Shown here piece after piece: positions 1 through 9,087 of a stretch of 64,000 nt of DNA. The stretch lies in the NCBI RefSeq assembly GCF_003023845.1, contig NZ_PYFT01000001.1, forward strand, positions 620,001 to 684,000, read 5' to 3'. The notes below the pieces were generated by a model. The model did not search any database and had not been told where the DNA came from. It saw only the letters and a list, made by a program, of their open reading frames with translations. The DNA comes from Adhaeribacter arboris. Its GTDB lineage: Bacteria; Bacteroidota; Bacteroidia; Cytophagales; Hymenobacteraceae. The position numbers and the translations under genes were made by a program. Numbering within the stretch: the stretch's first letter is position 1; each line of letters starts with the position of its first letter.

Positions 1-1277
1 GCTGCCCGTAACTGCTGTAAAATGGGTAAGGCGTACTTTTCGGATTGATTATCAAAATGGGTGATCAAAACTTGGGTACTGGTTTGGGCTGACTCAGGAA
101 ATAATTTCAACTCTTCTAGCACATCGTAAATACGGTCCACGCCAAAGGAAATTCCCACTCCCGAAACATTCGGTAAACCAAACATACCCGTTAAGTTATC
201 GTAGCGCCCGCCGCCGGAAATACTTCCTATTTTTACATTATTTACTTTTACTTCGAAAATGCAACCGGTATAGTAGGAGAGACCACGGGCAAGGGTAATA
301 TCCAAGGCAATTCTGCGAAAATTTTTAAAACCTAAATTTTCTAAATAAAATTTTAATCTTTTTAAATCGTCATATCCATAAGGATTGCGAAATACCCGCT
401 TTAGAATATTCGGCCTATCTTCTCCTATTGGCAATCTGTTTTCATCTAATTCAACATCCTCTCGAATCTCACCAATAGCTTCATCAACCTTTATTTTAAG
501 CTCATCAATTTTATCAAACGTACCATTTAATGATAATATATCAAACAGTCTTTCAACCATTTCAATAGTAAATCCTTTTTCTAATAGTTCTTTACTTACT
601 CCTTCACGACCAATTTTGTCTAACTTGTCAATAGCGGCAAATAAATCGGTTTCAGTACCTTGCGCTCTTAGTGCCTGGTATAATCCGCCTAAAATATTTC
701 TATGATTAATCTTTATCGTAAAATCAGTAATCCCTAAATTAGTTAAAACCTCATCAATCATCAGCACTATTTCGGCTTCGCAGAGCAGCGATTTAGTACC
801 AACTACGTCGGCATCACATTGGTAAAATTCGCGATAACGACCTTTTTGCGGACGATCGGCCCGCCAAACCGGTTGAATCTGGTAGCGTTTAAAGGGGAAA
901 GTAATTTCGTTGCGGTTCATTACCACGAAGCGGGCAAAAGGTACCGTTAAGTCGTAGCGCAAAGCCCGTTCGGTAATGGCGGGAGTGGAAAAGGGCTGTT
1001 GAAGAATTTTATTCCAATTCTCTTGAAGTTTCTCTTTTTCCGGCTCTTTCTTTTCGTGCAGACCGTTGTTTAAGATTTTAAACATTAATTGATCGCCTTC
1101 TTCGCCGTACTTACCCGTTAGCACCGATAAATTTTCCATGGCGGGCGTCTCTAAAGGCTGAAAACCAAATTTCTCGAAGGTTCTCTTAATGGTATTAAAT
1201 ATATAATTACGCTTTCCTACTGTTTCCGGACTAAAATCCCGGGTTCCTGTCGGAAGGCTCGGTTTTTCTTTGCTCAT
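1..1277 (-). CDS. hisS: Histidyl-tRNA synthetase (C-terminal end cut by window edge)
   Basis: Charges tRNA-His with histidine in the cytoplasm. The reading frame from the ATG at 1277 is open to position 1, about 425 codons, so only the end of the anticodon-binding domain lies outside the window. Class II signatures are visible: GRYREFYQCDAD (motif 2), the HisRS-specific LARGLSYYTG and GGGRYDNL, and GVGISFGVDR (motif 3). The N-terminus MSKEKPSLPTGTRDF matches the normal family start. A stretch around 360-560 is noticeably AT-rich but stays in frame. It is the last gene of a minus-strand run and is separated from the upstream gene by a 273-bp inverted-repeat element, so it probably has its own promoter. 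Confidence 0.96.
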   Translation of the reverse strand, partial: MSKEKPSLPTGTRDFSPETVGKRNYIFNTIKRTFEKFGFQPLETPAMENLSVLTGKYGEEGDQLMFKILNNGLHEKKEPEKEKLQENWNKILQQPFSTPAITERALRYDLTVPFARFVVMNRNEITFPFKRYQIQPVWRADRPQKGRYREFYQCDADVVGTKSLLCEAEIVLMIDEVLTNLGITDFTIKINHRNILGGLYQALRAQGTETDLFAAIDKLDKIGREGVSKELLEKGFTIEMVERLFDILSLNGTFDKIDELKIKVDEAIGEIREDVELDENRLPIGEDRPNILKRVFRNPYGYDDLKRLKFYLENLGFKNFRRIALDITLARGLSYYTGCIFEVKVNNVKIGSISGGGRYDNLTGMFGLPNVSGVGISFGVDRIYDVLEELKLFPESAQTSTQVLITHFDNQSEKYALPILQQLRA

Positions 1278-1314
1278 GCTTGCTTTCGTATTCTGGCGCG
1301 AAGGTACTAAATTT

Positions 1315-1587
1315 TAAATCGCGGATTTACGCGGATTGTACGGATTACGCAGATTATTTCTAAATCGCAGATTAAACGGATTGCACGGATTACACAGATT
1401 TTTTCTCATATACAATACTGAATTATTTATCCAGAAGAATACGGTAAAGAGTATTGAAAATATATTTAAAAGTAAAGGCTAATGGATTAAGTTAGCCTTT
1501 ACTTTTAAATATATTCCCTACTATCATAACTCCTATTTCAAGTTATAATCTGCGTAATCCGTGCAATCCGCGCAAATCCGCGATTTA
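1315..1587. repeat. Inverted-repeat intergenic element with CGGATT words
   Basis: A 42-bp arm at 1315-1356 is repeated inverted at 1546-1587 with 40 of 42 bases matching. A second, more degenerate direct copy of the left arm sits at 1361-1400. The arms are built from near-repeats of GCGGATT / ACGGATT. Inside lies a perfect 24-bp stem-loop (1459-1515). The element fills the whole gap between the stop of the GNAT-nitrilase gene (1592) and the hisS start (1277). CGCGGATT-type intergenic repeats are familiar from many Bacteroidota genomes; calling this a mobile MITE is inference, because no target duplication is evident. Confidence 0.75.
1459..1515. terminator. Perfect 24-bp stem-loop inside the repeat element
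   Basis: Arms 1459-1482 and 1492-1515 are perfectly complementary around the 9-nt loop TGGATTAAG. The core word is AAAGTAAAGGCTAA. It lies 3' of the GNAT-nitrilase gene and could terminate its transcript before hisS, but there is no clear U-tract, so it may simply be the inner palindrome of the repeat. Confidence 0.5.
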
Positions 1588-1591
1588 GAAC

Positions 1592-3148
1592 TTAATCTAA
1601 AATCCAGTTTACGTTATACAAATCTTTGCGACGATCGCGCAAGTTACGTACACTGCCGCCGGTGTTCAGGTCTTTTAATAAATCCAAATCTAGGTCGGCT
1701 ATCAAGGTCATTTCGGTGTTCGGGGTAGCTTCGGCGACTACCGCATCGTGCGGAAAAGCAAAATCGGAGGGCGAAAATACGGCGGATTGCGAATACTGAA
1801 TATCCATGTTTTCTACGCGGGGCAAGTTGCCCACGCTACCGGTTATAGCTACGTAACACTCGTTTTCAATGGCCCGAGCCTGAGCGCAGCGCCGCACCCG
1901 GAGATAAGCGTTTTTGGTATCCGTCCAGTAAGGCACAAATAAAATTTTCATGTCCATGTCGGATAACATCCGGGCCAGTTCCGGGAACTCCACGTCGTAG
2001 CAAATCAGAATGCCAATTTTTCCGATGTCGGTGTCGAAAATAGAAAGTTTGTTCCCACCCCGCAGACCCCAATAAGCGGCTTCGTCGGGAGTAACGTGCA
2101 GCTTGTATTGCTTATCGTAGGTGCCATCGCGGCGGCAAAGGTAACTCACGTTGTGCAACTGCTTGTTATTATACTCAGGCATGCTGCCGGCAATAATATT
2201 AATGTTGTACGACAAGGCCATATTAATGAGTTTTTCCCGCACTTCGTCGGTATAATCGGCCAGGCTGCGAATTGCGGACGAAGGCGACGGATCGTTCGAG
2301 AGGGCCATAAGGGGAGCATTAAAAAACTCCGGGAACATAATAATATCGGCCTTGTACGAACTTACGGTATCTACGTAAAACTCAATCTGCTGCAATAAAT
2401 CTTCCAAAGAAGTAAGATTGCGCATCTGCCATTGCACAATCCCGATCCGGACCACGGTTTTCTGGCCGCCAATTAGTTCTTCCCGCTCTTCGTAATACAC
2501 GTTTATCCACTCCAGCAAAGTAGCATAAGCTTTTGACTCGATATCGCTGGGCATGTAGCCTTTTAATATTTTCCGGACGTGGAAATCGTTACTTAGCTGA
2601 AAAGTGAGAATCGGGTCGTAAATTTCTTTGTTGCGGACCATGTCGATGTACTTGCGCGGCGACATTTTTTCGGATTGTTCCATATACCCCGGAATCCGGC
2701 CGCCCGCAATAATACCGCGCATGTTCAGGTTTTCGCACATTTCTTTCCGGGCATCGTATAAACGCCGGCCGAGGCGCAGGTTGCGGTATTCCGGGTCCAC
2801 GAAAACGTCTACGCCGTACAGGGTGTCCCCGTCGGGATTATGTGTATCGAATTTTCCTTTACCCACAATTTGCTCGTACGTATGCTTGTCGCCGTAATCC
2901 GAGTATTTCACAATAATACTGAGCGCCCCGGCTACCACTTTCCCTTTATCGGTAATACAAATCTGGCCTTCGGGAAATGCTTTCAGCAGTGCCGCAAATT
3001 CTTCTTTCGTCCAGGAACCGCCCAAGTTCGAATAGACCGTATCCATAATGCCTTTAATGGCTTTATAATCGGCGAGTCGTAATTGGCGTAAGGTTAATTT
3101 ATGTTCGGTTTCTTTATTTTTATCGGATGCTTTAATTTTTTCAGTCAT
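1592..3148 (-). CDS. GNAT acetyltransferase fused to nitrilase-family amidohydrolase
   Basis: A 518-residue two-domain protein. Residues about 15-220 form a GNAT-type N-acetyltransferase with the acetyl-CoA loop RNLRLGRRLY near 122-131. Residues about 232-510 form a carbon-nitrogen hydrolase. Its full catalytic triad is visible: Glu274 in MFPEFF, Lys349 in KQYKL and Cys383 in LICYDVEFPE. The family hydrolyses amides or nitriles through the Cys nucleophile; the substrate here is unknown. The same fusion is recognised in other bacteria, so this is not a misassembly. No signal peptide is seen, so it is presumably cytosolic. It is followed directly by the inverted-repeat element. Confidence 0.9.
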   Translation of the reverse strand: MTEKIKASDKNKETEHKLTLRQLRLADYKAIKGIMDTVYSNLGGSWTKEEFAALLKAFPEGQICITDKGKVVAGALSIIVKYSDYGDKHTYEQIVGKGKFDTHNPDGDTLYGVDVFVDPEYRNLRLGRRLYDARKEMCENLNMRGIIAGGRIPGYMEQSEKMSPRKYIDMVRNKEIYDPILTFQLSNDFHVRKILKGYMPSDIESKAYATLLEWINVYYEEREELIGGQKTVVRIGIVQWQMRNLTSLEDLLQQIEFYVDTVSSYKADIIMFPEFFNAPLMALSNDPSPSSAIRSLADYTDEVREKLINMALSYNINIIAGSMPEYNNKQLHNVSYLCRRDGTYDKQYKLHVTPDEAAYWGLRGGNKLSIFDTDIGKIGILICYDVEFPELARMLSDMDMKILFVPYWTDTKNAYLRVRRCAQARAIENECYVAITGSVGNLPRVENMDIQYSQSAVFSPSDFAFPHDAVVAEATPNTEMTLIADLDLDLLKDLNTGGSVRNLRDRRKDLYNVNWILD

Positions 3149-3239
3149 AGTAATAATATATTCCTGCTGGTTAATTCAGGTTTAACCGCCTTAATTCAAG
3201 CTACATTAATACTTGAAGTAAGATTGATAACAAAGGTAG

Positions 3240-3896
3240 TTATATTTTAATTTCCGGAATGTTACCTTCTACTACCAGTTTACCGGCGGTAGCCGCTTGT
3301 ATTTGTTCAACGGAGACCCCGGGCGCCCGTTCCCGTAATACAAAGCCTTGTTCGGTAACTTCTAAAACGGCCAAATCGGTTACAATTTTTTTAACGCACT
3401 TCAGGCCGGTTAGAGGTAAACTGCAGGTAGGTAATAATTTAGATTGTCCGTCGCGGCTGGTATGTTGCATCGCCACAATAATATTTTTAGCCGAAGCTAC
3501 TAAGTCCATCGCTCCGCCCATCCCTTTTACCAGTTTACCCGGAATTTTCCAGTTGGCGATATCCCCGCGTTCCGACACTTCCATAGCGCCTAAAACGGTT
3601 AAATCAATGTGTTCGCCCCGAATCATGGCAAAGCTTTCCGCGGAACTGAAGAGGGAAGAGCCGGGTAAAGTAGTGACGGTTTGTTTACCAGCATTAATTA
3701 AATCAGGGTCTATTTCAGCTTCCGCCGGAAAAGGACCCATGCCCAATAAACCATTCTCCGATTGCAATTCCACGTTCATTCCGGCGGGTATGTAGTTGGC
3801 CACCAAGGTGGGAATACCAATCCCCAAATTTACGTAATACCCGTCTTTTAATTCCTGAGCTATCCGTTTGGCAATGCCGTGTTTATCTAAGGCCAT
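3240..3896 (-). CDS. scoB: 3-oxoacid CoA-transferase, subunit B
   Basis: Beta subunit of a succinyl-CoA:3-ketoacid (or acetoacetate) CoA-transferase, which moves CoA between succinyl-CoA and a 3-oxo acid in ketone-body or acetoacetate use. The catalytic glutamate is Glu47 in the SENGLLG motif, and NLGIGIPT near residue 23 is conserved. The frame stays open 68 codons further upstream, but that extension translates an inverted-repeat spacer, so the ATG at 3896 (MALDKHGIAKRIA) is chosen, giving 218 residues, the usual length. Subunit A lies upstream at 4549-5244, unusually separated by an unrelated membrane gene. Confidence 0.93.
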   Translation of the reverse strand: MALDKHGIAKRIAQELKDGYYVNLGIGIPTLVANYIPAGMNVELQSENGLLGMGPFPAEAEIDPDLINAGKQTVTTLPGSSLFSSAESFAMIRGEHIDLTVLGAMEVSERGDIANWKIPGKLVKGMGGAMDLVASAKNIIVAMQHTSRDGQSKLLPTCSLPLTGLKCVKKIVTDLAVLEVTEQGFVLRERAPGVSVEQIQAATAGKLVVEGNIPEIKI

Positions 3897-3900
3897 TTTA

Positions 3901-4043
3901 GTTGCGGGTTGTTGGTTGCAGGTTGTTAGATTTTGGTTATTAGTTGTTGATGGAATATTTAAATTAAAAAAGCAGCTGTAGCATCTAGCAAGATTAATAA
4001 AATTTAATAATTGGCTAACAACCAACAACGAGCAACTAACAAC
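3901..4043. repeat. Imperfect 29-bp inverted repeat of GTTGTTGG words
   Basis: The spacer between the iron-permease-like gene and scoB holds GTTG-rich sequence at 3901-3929 and its imperfect inverse (21 of 29 positions) at 4015-4043. It is low-complexity and could fold as a long hairpin. The second arm runs close to the stop codon of the permease-like gene. AACAACCAACAAC-type runs are common in Bacteroidota intergenic DNA; no function can be read from the sequence. Confidence 0.5.
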
Positions 4044-4047
4044 GAAA

Positions 4048-4527
4048 CTACTGCGGTTTAAAATCAGCTTGTTCTTTAACTTTCTGGTTTTCGCGGGCAT
4101 CTTCCAGGGAGTGCGCTTCCATAATACTTTCTTCTTTTTCGGCTATATCCGATAATTGATTGTAGTAACTTTTTAATACTTTCAGTTCTTCATCGCTCAA
4201 ATCCTCGATGTTAATGAGCCGGTTACTGGCGCCTTTCAGGGCGGCGACCACCTCGTTTAATTTTAACTGAATGGCTTGAGAGTCTTTATTTTGGGATTGC
4301 TGAATGAGAAAAACCATTAAAAAAGTAACAATGCTGGTTACCGTATTAATTACCAACTGCCAAGTATCCGAAAATTTAAATAAGGGCCCGGTAATTGCCC
4401 AAACGAAAACAAAACCCAAGGCCACTAAAAAAGAAACGGGCTTACCCGACACCCAGGTAATTTGGTTAGCAAAATTTTCGAAGAATAGGGTAAATCTGCT
4501 CGGCTGCTTGTCTTTCATTTTTTCCAT
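4048..4527 (-). CDS. Low-affinity iron permease family membrane protein
   Basis: A 159-residue protein with two hydrophobic segments (about 27-50 and 57-77) followed by the family-typical stretch FLIQQSQNKDSQAIQLKLNE and an acidic, helical C-terminal tail rich in E/K. This matches the low-affinity iron permease family, named after yeast Fet4-like proteins; bacterial members are short and their transport role is poorly shown. The gene lies between the two subunits of a CoA-transferase and is co-directional with them, with 21 bp to scoA, so it is probably co-transcribed. Whether it contributes to acetoacetate metabolism is unknown. Confidence 0.8.
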   Translation of the reverse strand: MEKMKDKQPSRFTLFFENFANQITWVSGKPVSFLVALGFVFVWAITGPLFKFSDTWQLVINTVTSIVTFLMVFLIQQSQNKDSQAIQLKLNEVVAALKGASNRLINIEDLSDEELKVLKSYYNQLSDIAEKEESIMEAHSLEDARENQKVKEQADFKPQ

Positions 4528-4548
4528 ACCGAATTTTTATTTAATATC

Positions 4549-5244
4549 TTAAATCTTTACGGTACGGTGTTCAATTCGTTTTTCGTAATGTTGTCCTTTA
4601 AAGACGCGCTGGACAAAAATACCCGGGGTATGAATTTGATTGGGGTCCAATTCACCGGCCGGAACCAGTTCTTCTACTTCCGCAATGGTAATTTTACCGG
4701 CTGTGGCCATCATGGGGTTAAAATTGCGGGCCGTACCTTTGTAAATTAAATTACCGGCGGTATCGCCCTTCCACGCTTTTACCAGCGCAAAATCGGCCTG
4801 AAGCCAATGTTCCAATAAATACATTTTGCCGTTAAATTCCCGGGTTTCTTTGCCAATTCCCACTTCGGTTCCGTAACCGGCCGGCGTAAAAAAGGCGGGA
4901 ATACCAGCGCCGCCGGCCCGAATGCGTTCGGCGAGCGTTCCTTGCGGAATCAGGTCTACTTCCAATTCCCCGCTGAGTAATTGTCTTTCGAATTCGGCAT
5001 TTTCGCCGACGTAACTCGAAATCATTTTTTTCACCTGGCGTTTTTGCAGGAGCAATCCCAAGCCAAAACCATCTACGCCGGCGTTATTTGAAATGCAGGT
5101 TAACTTTTTTACGTCTTTGCGGAGCAATTCGGCAATACAGTTTTCAGGGATTCCGCAAAGACCAAAACCACCCAACATTATAACGGCCCCATCGGCAATA
5201 TCGGCCAGCGCTTCTTGTACATTCGCTACTACCTTATCAATCAT
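4549..5244 (-). CDS. scoA: 3-oxoacid CoA-transferase, subunit A
   Basis: Alpha subunit of the CoA-transferase completed by scoB downstream. It binds CoA and pairs with the subunit that carries the catalytic Glu. The CoA-transferase signature [10 protein letters not shown] is at residues about 25-34, and the SNNAG, SSYVGEN and GTARNFNP blocks are conserved. At 231 residues it has normal length. The ATG at 5244 has no Shine-Dalgarno, as usual in this phylum. It is the first gene of the scoA-permease-scoB operon and is divergent from uxaB across a 463-bp intergenic region. Confidence 0.94.
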   Translation of the reverse strand: MIDKVVANVQEALADIADGAVIMLGGFGLCGIPENCIAELLRKDVKKLTCISNNAGVDGFGLGLLLQKRQVKKMISSYVGENAEFERQLLSGELEVDLIPQGTLAERIRAGGAGIPAFFTPAGYGTEVGIGKETREFNGKMYLLEHWLQADFALVKAWKGDTAGNLIYKGTARNFNPMMATAGKITIAEVEELVPAGELDPNQIHTPGIFVQRVFKGQHYEKRIEHRTVKI

Positions 5245-5707
5245 GTAAAGTATTTTTTAAGCTAACAGGTGTCAGTAATATACGATAAATTCAGCATGGG
5301 ATAGCTAGAATAAGTAATTATTACAGTAGTAAGTCAGCGAGAACTTCCAAGGATGAACATCATTTTTTAACGGTATCCAGCAGAACTACCGGTATCGTTG
5401 CCGGTTGAATCGGTATCGTTGCCGCTAAAAAATGCGGCTTTACTTGTTTTAAAATGTGTTTTTAGACCTATATTAGCTGGGAAAAGGTTAGATAATACTT
5501 GAAAATTAGGCTTATTTCCGGAATTAATCTCAGGCAGAAGACCTGGTTTTTAAAGCAATTTACAATCAATAAAAAAATCCGGTTTACAGGCAATAGTACT
5601 TTTTCTAAAGTAGATACCTAACAAATTAGGCCGGTTGGAATCCACCTGATTAAAGAATGCATTTCTCCTGTTTGGCAACTAATTTTTCTTGATTAAACAA
5701 AAGCACC
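5245..5707. other. Divergent intergenic region scoA / uxaB
   Basis: A 463-bp AT-rich gap that must hold the promoters for scoA (leftward) and uxaB (rightward). The only clear structure is the pair of LacI-like near-palindromes at 5388-5426. No small ORF with coding character was seen. Confidence 0.7.
5388..5426. promoter_or_regulatory. Two LacI-like operator copies, 21 bp apart
   Basis: ACCGGTATCGTTGCCGGT at 5388-5405 is a near-palindrome and is repeated as ATCGGTATCGTTGCCGCT at 5409-5426. The shared core CGGTATCGTTGCCG recurs at exactly 21 bp, two helical turns, so two dimers would sit on the same DNA face. The form ACCGGTA..TNCCGGT resembles LacI/GalR-type sites. Likely target: the uxaB-uxaC hexuronate operon, possibly also scoA. 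The regulator is not in the window. Confidence 0.6.
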
Positions 5708-7231
5708 ATGATTCTGAACGCCGAAAATCTTAAAAATATAACCAATGCGGGACAAGTAGAAGTACCCTTACCCTCTTTCGCGCAACTGCCCGAAAAAGTA
5801 TTGCAGTTTGGTACGGGAGTTTTGCTGCGGGGCTTGCCCGATTATTTTATTCATAAAGCCAACCAAACGGGTATATTTAACGGTAGAGTAGTAGTAGTAA
5901 AATCTACGGATCAGGGCGATACAATTAGTTTTGCTAAACAAGATAATTTATATACGCTTTGCGTCCGGGGCATTGAAGCAGGTGAAAAAGTAGAAGAAAA
6001 TATACTATGTTCGGCCATTAGCCGGGTTCTTTCGGCTACTTCGCAATGGGCGCAAATCCTGGAATTTGCCGCTGACCCGGAACTAACCGTAGTGGTTTCT
6101 AATACCACGGAGGTAGGCATTCAGCTGGTAGAAGATTCTATTCAGGCGCAGCCACCTATTTCGTTCCCCGGAAAACTGCTGGCGGTATTATGGGCCCGGT
6201 ACCAGGCCTTTGCCGGCGATTCCACCAAAGGTTTAGTGATTTTACCCACCGAACTAATTCCGGATAACGGCATTCGGTTGCGGGAAATTATTTGGCAGTT
6301 AGCCTCGCAAAACCAACTGGATGCCCATTTCAAGCAATGGTTAACGGAAAATAATATTTTTTGCAATACGCTGGTAGATCGCATTGTACCGGGTAAACCC
6401 GAAGCAATGGCATTAACTACTTTACAACAAGAATTAGGTTATCAGGATGATTTGCTAGCCATAGCCGAAGTATACCGGTTATGGGCGATAGAAGGAGAGA
6501 AGCGGGTACAGCAAGTCCTTTCTTTTGCCCAGGCCGATGCGGGCGTCGTTATTGCCCCGGACATCCATATTTTTCGGGAGTTAAAGCTGCGGTTATTGAA
6601 TGGTACGCATACGCTAAGCTGTGGGGTGGCTTTTCTGGCCGGTCTGCAAACCGTGAAACAAGCCATGGAGAATGAGTTAATGGCCGATTTTATTTGTAAG
6701 TTGATGCAGGAAGAAATTGCTCCGGCTATACCGTACCCGGTAGAACCAGCCGTAGCGCTTGATTTTTCGCAAAAAGTTTTAGACCGCTTCCGGAACCCGC
6801 ACCTCGAACACCAATGGCTGAGCATTACTCTAAATTATACTTCTAAACTAAAAATGCGGGTAGTACCTGTTCTGCTCCGGTATTATGAATTATTTCATCA
6901 CGTTCCCGAAAATATGGCTTTAGGGTTTGCGGCTTACCTGCAATTTATGCAAGTAAAAGAAAAAGAAAATAATAAATATTACGGTGTTTTTTCCGGAAAC
7001 CGGTACGTCATTAACGATGATACAGCTCCCCTTTATTACGAGCTTAGCCAGCAGGCAGATTCGGAAAATTTTGTGCTAACTGTTCTGCAGAACCAGGAAT
7101 TATGGGGCGTAAATTTAGCTGCTCTCCCGGGTTTTACCGCCTCCGTTCAAAATTACTTGACTCGCCTCCAAGAAAATGACATAGAAAACATTCTGCGGGA
7201 AATGAACCTGGCCAGAGTAAAAACTTCTTAA
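5708..7231 (+). CDS. uxaB: Tagaturonate reductase (altronate oxidoreductase)
   Basis: Reduces D-tagaturonate to D-altronate with NADH, the second step of galacturonate breakdown. The 507-residue protein is a mannitol-dehydrogenase-type enzyme: a Rossmann NAD domain (about 25-270; FGTGVLLRGLPDYF near the start) and a C-terminal mannitol dehydrogenase domain (about 280-490). The internal VDRIVPGKPE block and the KLRLLNGTHTLSCG helix with Lys/Asn/His residues are typical of the active site. It is followed 236 bp later by uxaC, so the pair covers the first two steps. The operator pair at 5.4 kb probably controls it. The start follows an A-rich stretch rather than a Shine-Dalgarno. Confidence 0.92.
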   Translation: MILNAENLKNITNAGQVEVPLPSFAQLPEKVLQFGTGVLLRGLPDYFIHKANQTGIFNGRVVVVKSTDQGDTISFAKQDNLYTLCVRGIEAGEKVEENILCSAISRVLSATSQWAQILEFAADPELTVVVSNTTEVGIQLVEDSIQAQPPISFPGKLLAVLWARYQAFAGDSTKGLVILPTELIPDNGIRLREIIWQLASQNQLDAHFKQWLTENNIFCNTLVDRIVPGKPEAMALTTLQQELGYQDDLLAIAEVYRLWAIEGEKRVQQVLSFAQADAGVVIAPDIHIFRELKLRLLNGTHTLSCGVAFLAGLQTVKQAMENELMADFICKLMQEEIAPAIPYPVEPAVALDFSQKVLDRFRNPHLEHQWLSITLNYTSKLKMRVVPVLLRYYELFHHVPENMALGFAAYLQFMQVKEKENNKYYGVFSGNRYVINDDTAPLYYELSQQADSENFVLTVLQNQELWGVNLAALPGFTASVQNYLTRLQENDIENILREMNLARVKTS

Positions 7232-7467
7232 AAATAAAGTTTAGCATTAACTGTACTTCTGTAATACCGGAAAGTTATTAAATAATAAGCCGTTTACGTA
7301 TGGTGTGGAAGAATTGCCTATTTGATACCCTTTGCTTGGTAGCCTTTCTGGTTATTTTAGATACAATAGATTAGGTAAGGCGTTAAATAACGTATACCTA
7401 CCTACCCAGCAACTAATCTAGTCCGAACCGTGCTTTTTTAATTCGTAAATAATTTACTCCTAATACT

Positions 7468-8913
7468 ATGAACCAGGTTTCTGTAGCTGCTTCTTTGCAG
7501 GTAACCAATAGCTCGAATAAGTTTTTAGACGAAAATTTTTTGTTGCAAAGCAAAACTGCCCGGCAATTGTACCACGATTTTGCCCGGCACCTGCCCATTA
7601 TTGATTACCACAACCACTTACCGCCGGAGCAAATTGCCCGCGATCACCAATTTGAGAATATCGCGCAGGTTTGGTTATACGGCGACCATTACAAGTGGCG
7701 GGCCATGCGTACCAATGGGGTGCCGGAAGCGTATTGCACCGGCGGAAAATCGGATTGGGAGAAATTTGAGCAATGGGCTGCTACCGTACCGTACACACTC
7801 CGGAACCCGCTTTACCACTGGACGCATCTGGAGTTGCAACGGTACTTCGACGTACACGAAATTTTATCGCCCCAGAACGCCCGGGAAGTGTACGAAAAGT
7901 GTACGGCTCTCCTGCAAACTCCCGAATATTCCGTGCGCAATTTGCTGCGCAAAATGAACGTAGAAACGGTTTGCACCACCGATGACCCTCTAGATTCTTT
8001 AGAGCACCACCAAAAATGTAAACAAGATGGTTTTGAGATAAAAGTAAGGCCGGCTTTCCGGCCGGATAAAGCCATGCAAGCCGAAAATGGGGAAGCCTTG
8101 CTCGGATATATTCAAAAACTGGAAGCTATTACCCAAACTTCTATTAGTTCGTACCAGACGTACCTGACTGCCTTAAAAACCCGCCACGATTATTTCGCGC
8201 AAAACGGTTGTGCCGTGTCGGACCATGGTTTGGAACAAATGTACGCGGAAGACTATACCGAAGCAGAAATCGAACGAATTTTTGCTAAGATCCTGAACCA
8301 ACAAACTTTGCCGGAAAAAGAAGTTTGGCAATTTAAATCGGCTTTATTGTTTCAGTTTGCGCTTTGGGATCACGAGAAAGGCTGGGTGCAGCAATACCAC
8401 CTGGGCGCTTTGCGCAACAATAATCCCCGTATGCTGCGCCAACTTGGCCCCGATACGGGGTGGGATTCCATTGGCGATTTCCGGCAAGCGCAAGCTTTAG
8501 CAAAATTCCTGGCCCGCCTGGATAGCGAAGATTGCTTAGCTAAAACCATTTTGTACAATTTAAACCCCGCCGACAACGAATTAATGGCTACCATGGTGGG
8601 TAATTACAACGATGGCTCGGTGCCCGGTAAAATTCAGTTTGGCTCAGGTTGGTGGTTTTTAGACCAGAAAGACGGCATGGTAAAACAAATTAACGCTCTC
8701 TCCAACATGGGCTTGCTCAGCCGTTTTGTGGGCATGCTCACCGATTCTCGGAGCTTCTTGTCCTTTCCGCGCCACGAGTATTTCCGCCGGATTCTCTGTA
8801 ATTTATTCGGCGAAGACGTAGAAAATGGCGAACTCCCCGCTGATTTAGCTTGGATGGGCAAAGTAGTGCAGGATATCTGCTACCATAACGCTAAAAATTA
8901 CTTCCAGTTTTAA
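7468..8913 (+). CDS. uxaC: Glucuronate/galacturonate isomerase
   Basis: Isomerises D-galacturonate to D-tagaturonate (and glucuronate to fructuronate). The 481-residue protein has the family start PIIDYHNHLPPEQIARD near residues 43-60, whose His-x-His belongs to the metal-dependent hydrolase-like barrel. The blocks DDPLDSLEHH and FPRHEYFRRILCN and the C-terminal CYHNAKNYF are also conserved. It acts with uxaB upstream. The usual downstream partners (altronate dehydratase, KDG kinase) are not here; instead the next region is AT-rich and full of small hypothetical genes. Confidence 0.95.
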   Translation: MNQVSVAASLQVTNSSNKFLDENFLLQSKTARQLYHDFARHLPIIDYHNHLPPEQIARDHQFENIAQVWLYGDHYKWRAMRTNGVPEAYCTGGKSDWEKFEQWAATVPYTLRNPLYHWTHLELQRYFDVHEILSPQNAREVYEKCTALLQTPEYSVRNLLRKMNVETVCTTDDPLDSLEHHQKCKQDGFEIKVRPAFRPDKAMQAENGEALLGYIQKLEAITQTSISSYQTYLTALKTRHDYFAQNGCAVSDHGLEQMYAEDYTEAEIERIFAKILNQQTLPEKEVWQFKSALLFQFALWDHEKGWVQQYHLGALRNNNPRMLRQLGPDTGWDSIGDFRQAQALAKFLARLDSEDCLAKTILYNLNPADNELMATMVGNYNDGSVPGKIQFGSGWWFLDQKDGMVKQINALSNMGLLSRFVGMLTDSRSFLSFPRHEYFRRILCNLFGEDVENGELPADLAWMGKVVQDICYHNAKNYFQF

Positions 8914-9045
8914 ATAGTACAGGTAAGTAAATTCAATAATCTCCCGAATAATTCAGCAAGTGCTATTTTTTATTTATCTCCGGATGAAGTTTTAGGAATT
9001 GTCAGGCCATAGAAGTAGAATGAATATCTGTTACATTTTATATAA

Positions 9046-9053
9046 TATATTTG
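9046..9053 (+). promoter_or_regulatory. Possible TAnnTTTG promoter element
   Basis: TATATTTG fits the Bacteroidota -7 consensus TAnnTTTG and lies about 90 bp upstream of the ORF at 9142. No convincing TTG -33 box is seen at the usual distance, so this is weak. Confidence 0.3.
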
Positions 9054-9087
9054 TGCTTGCAGTTCCGGTTATCGGTTAGTTTTAGGA

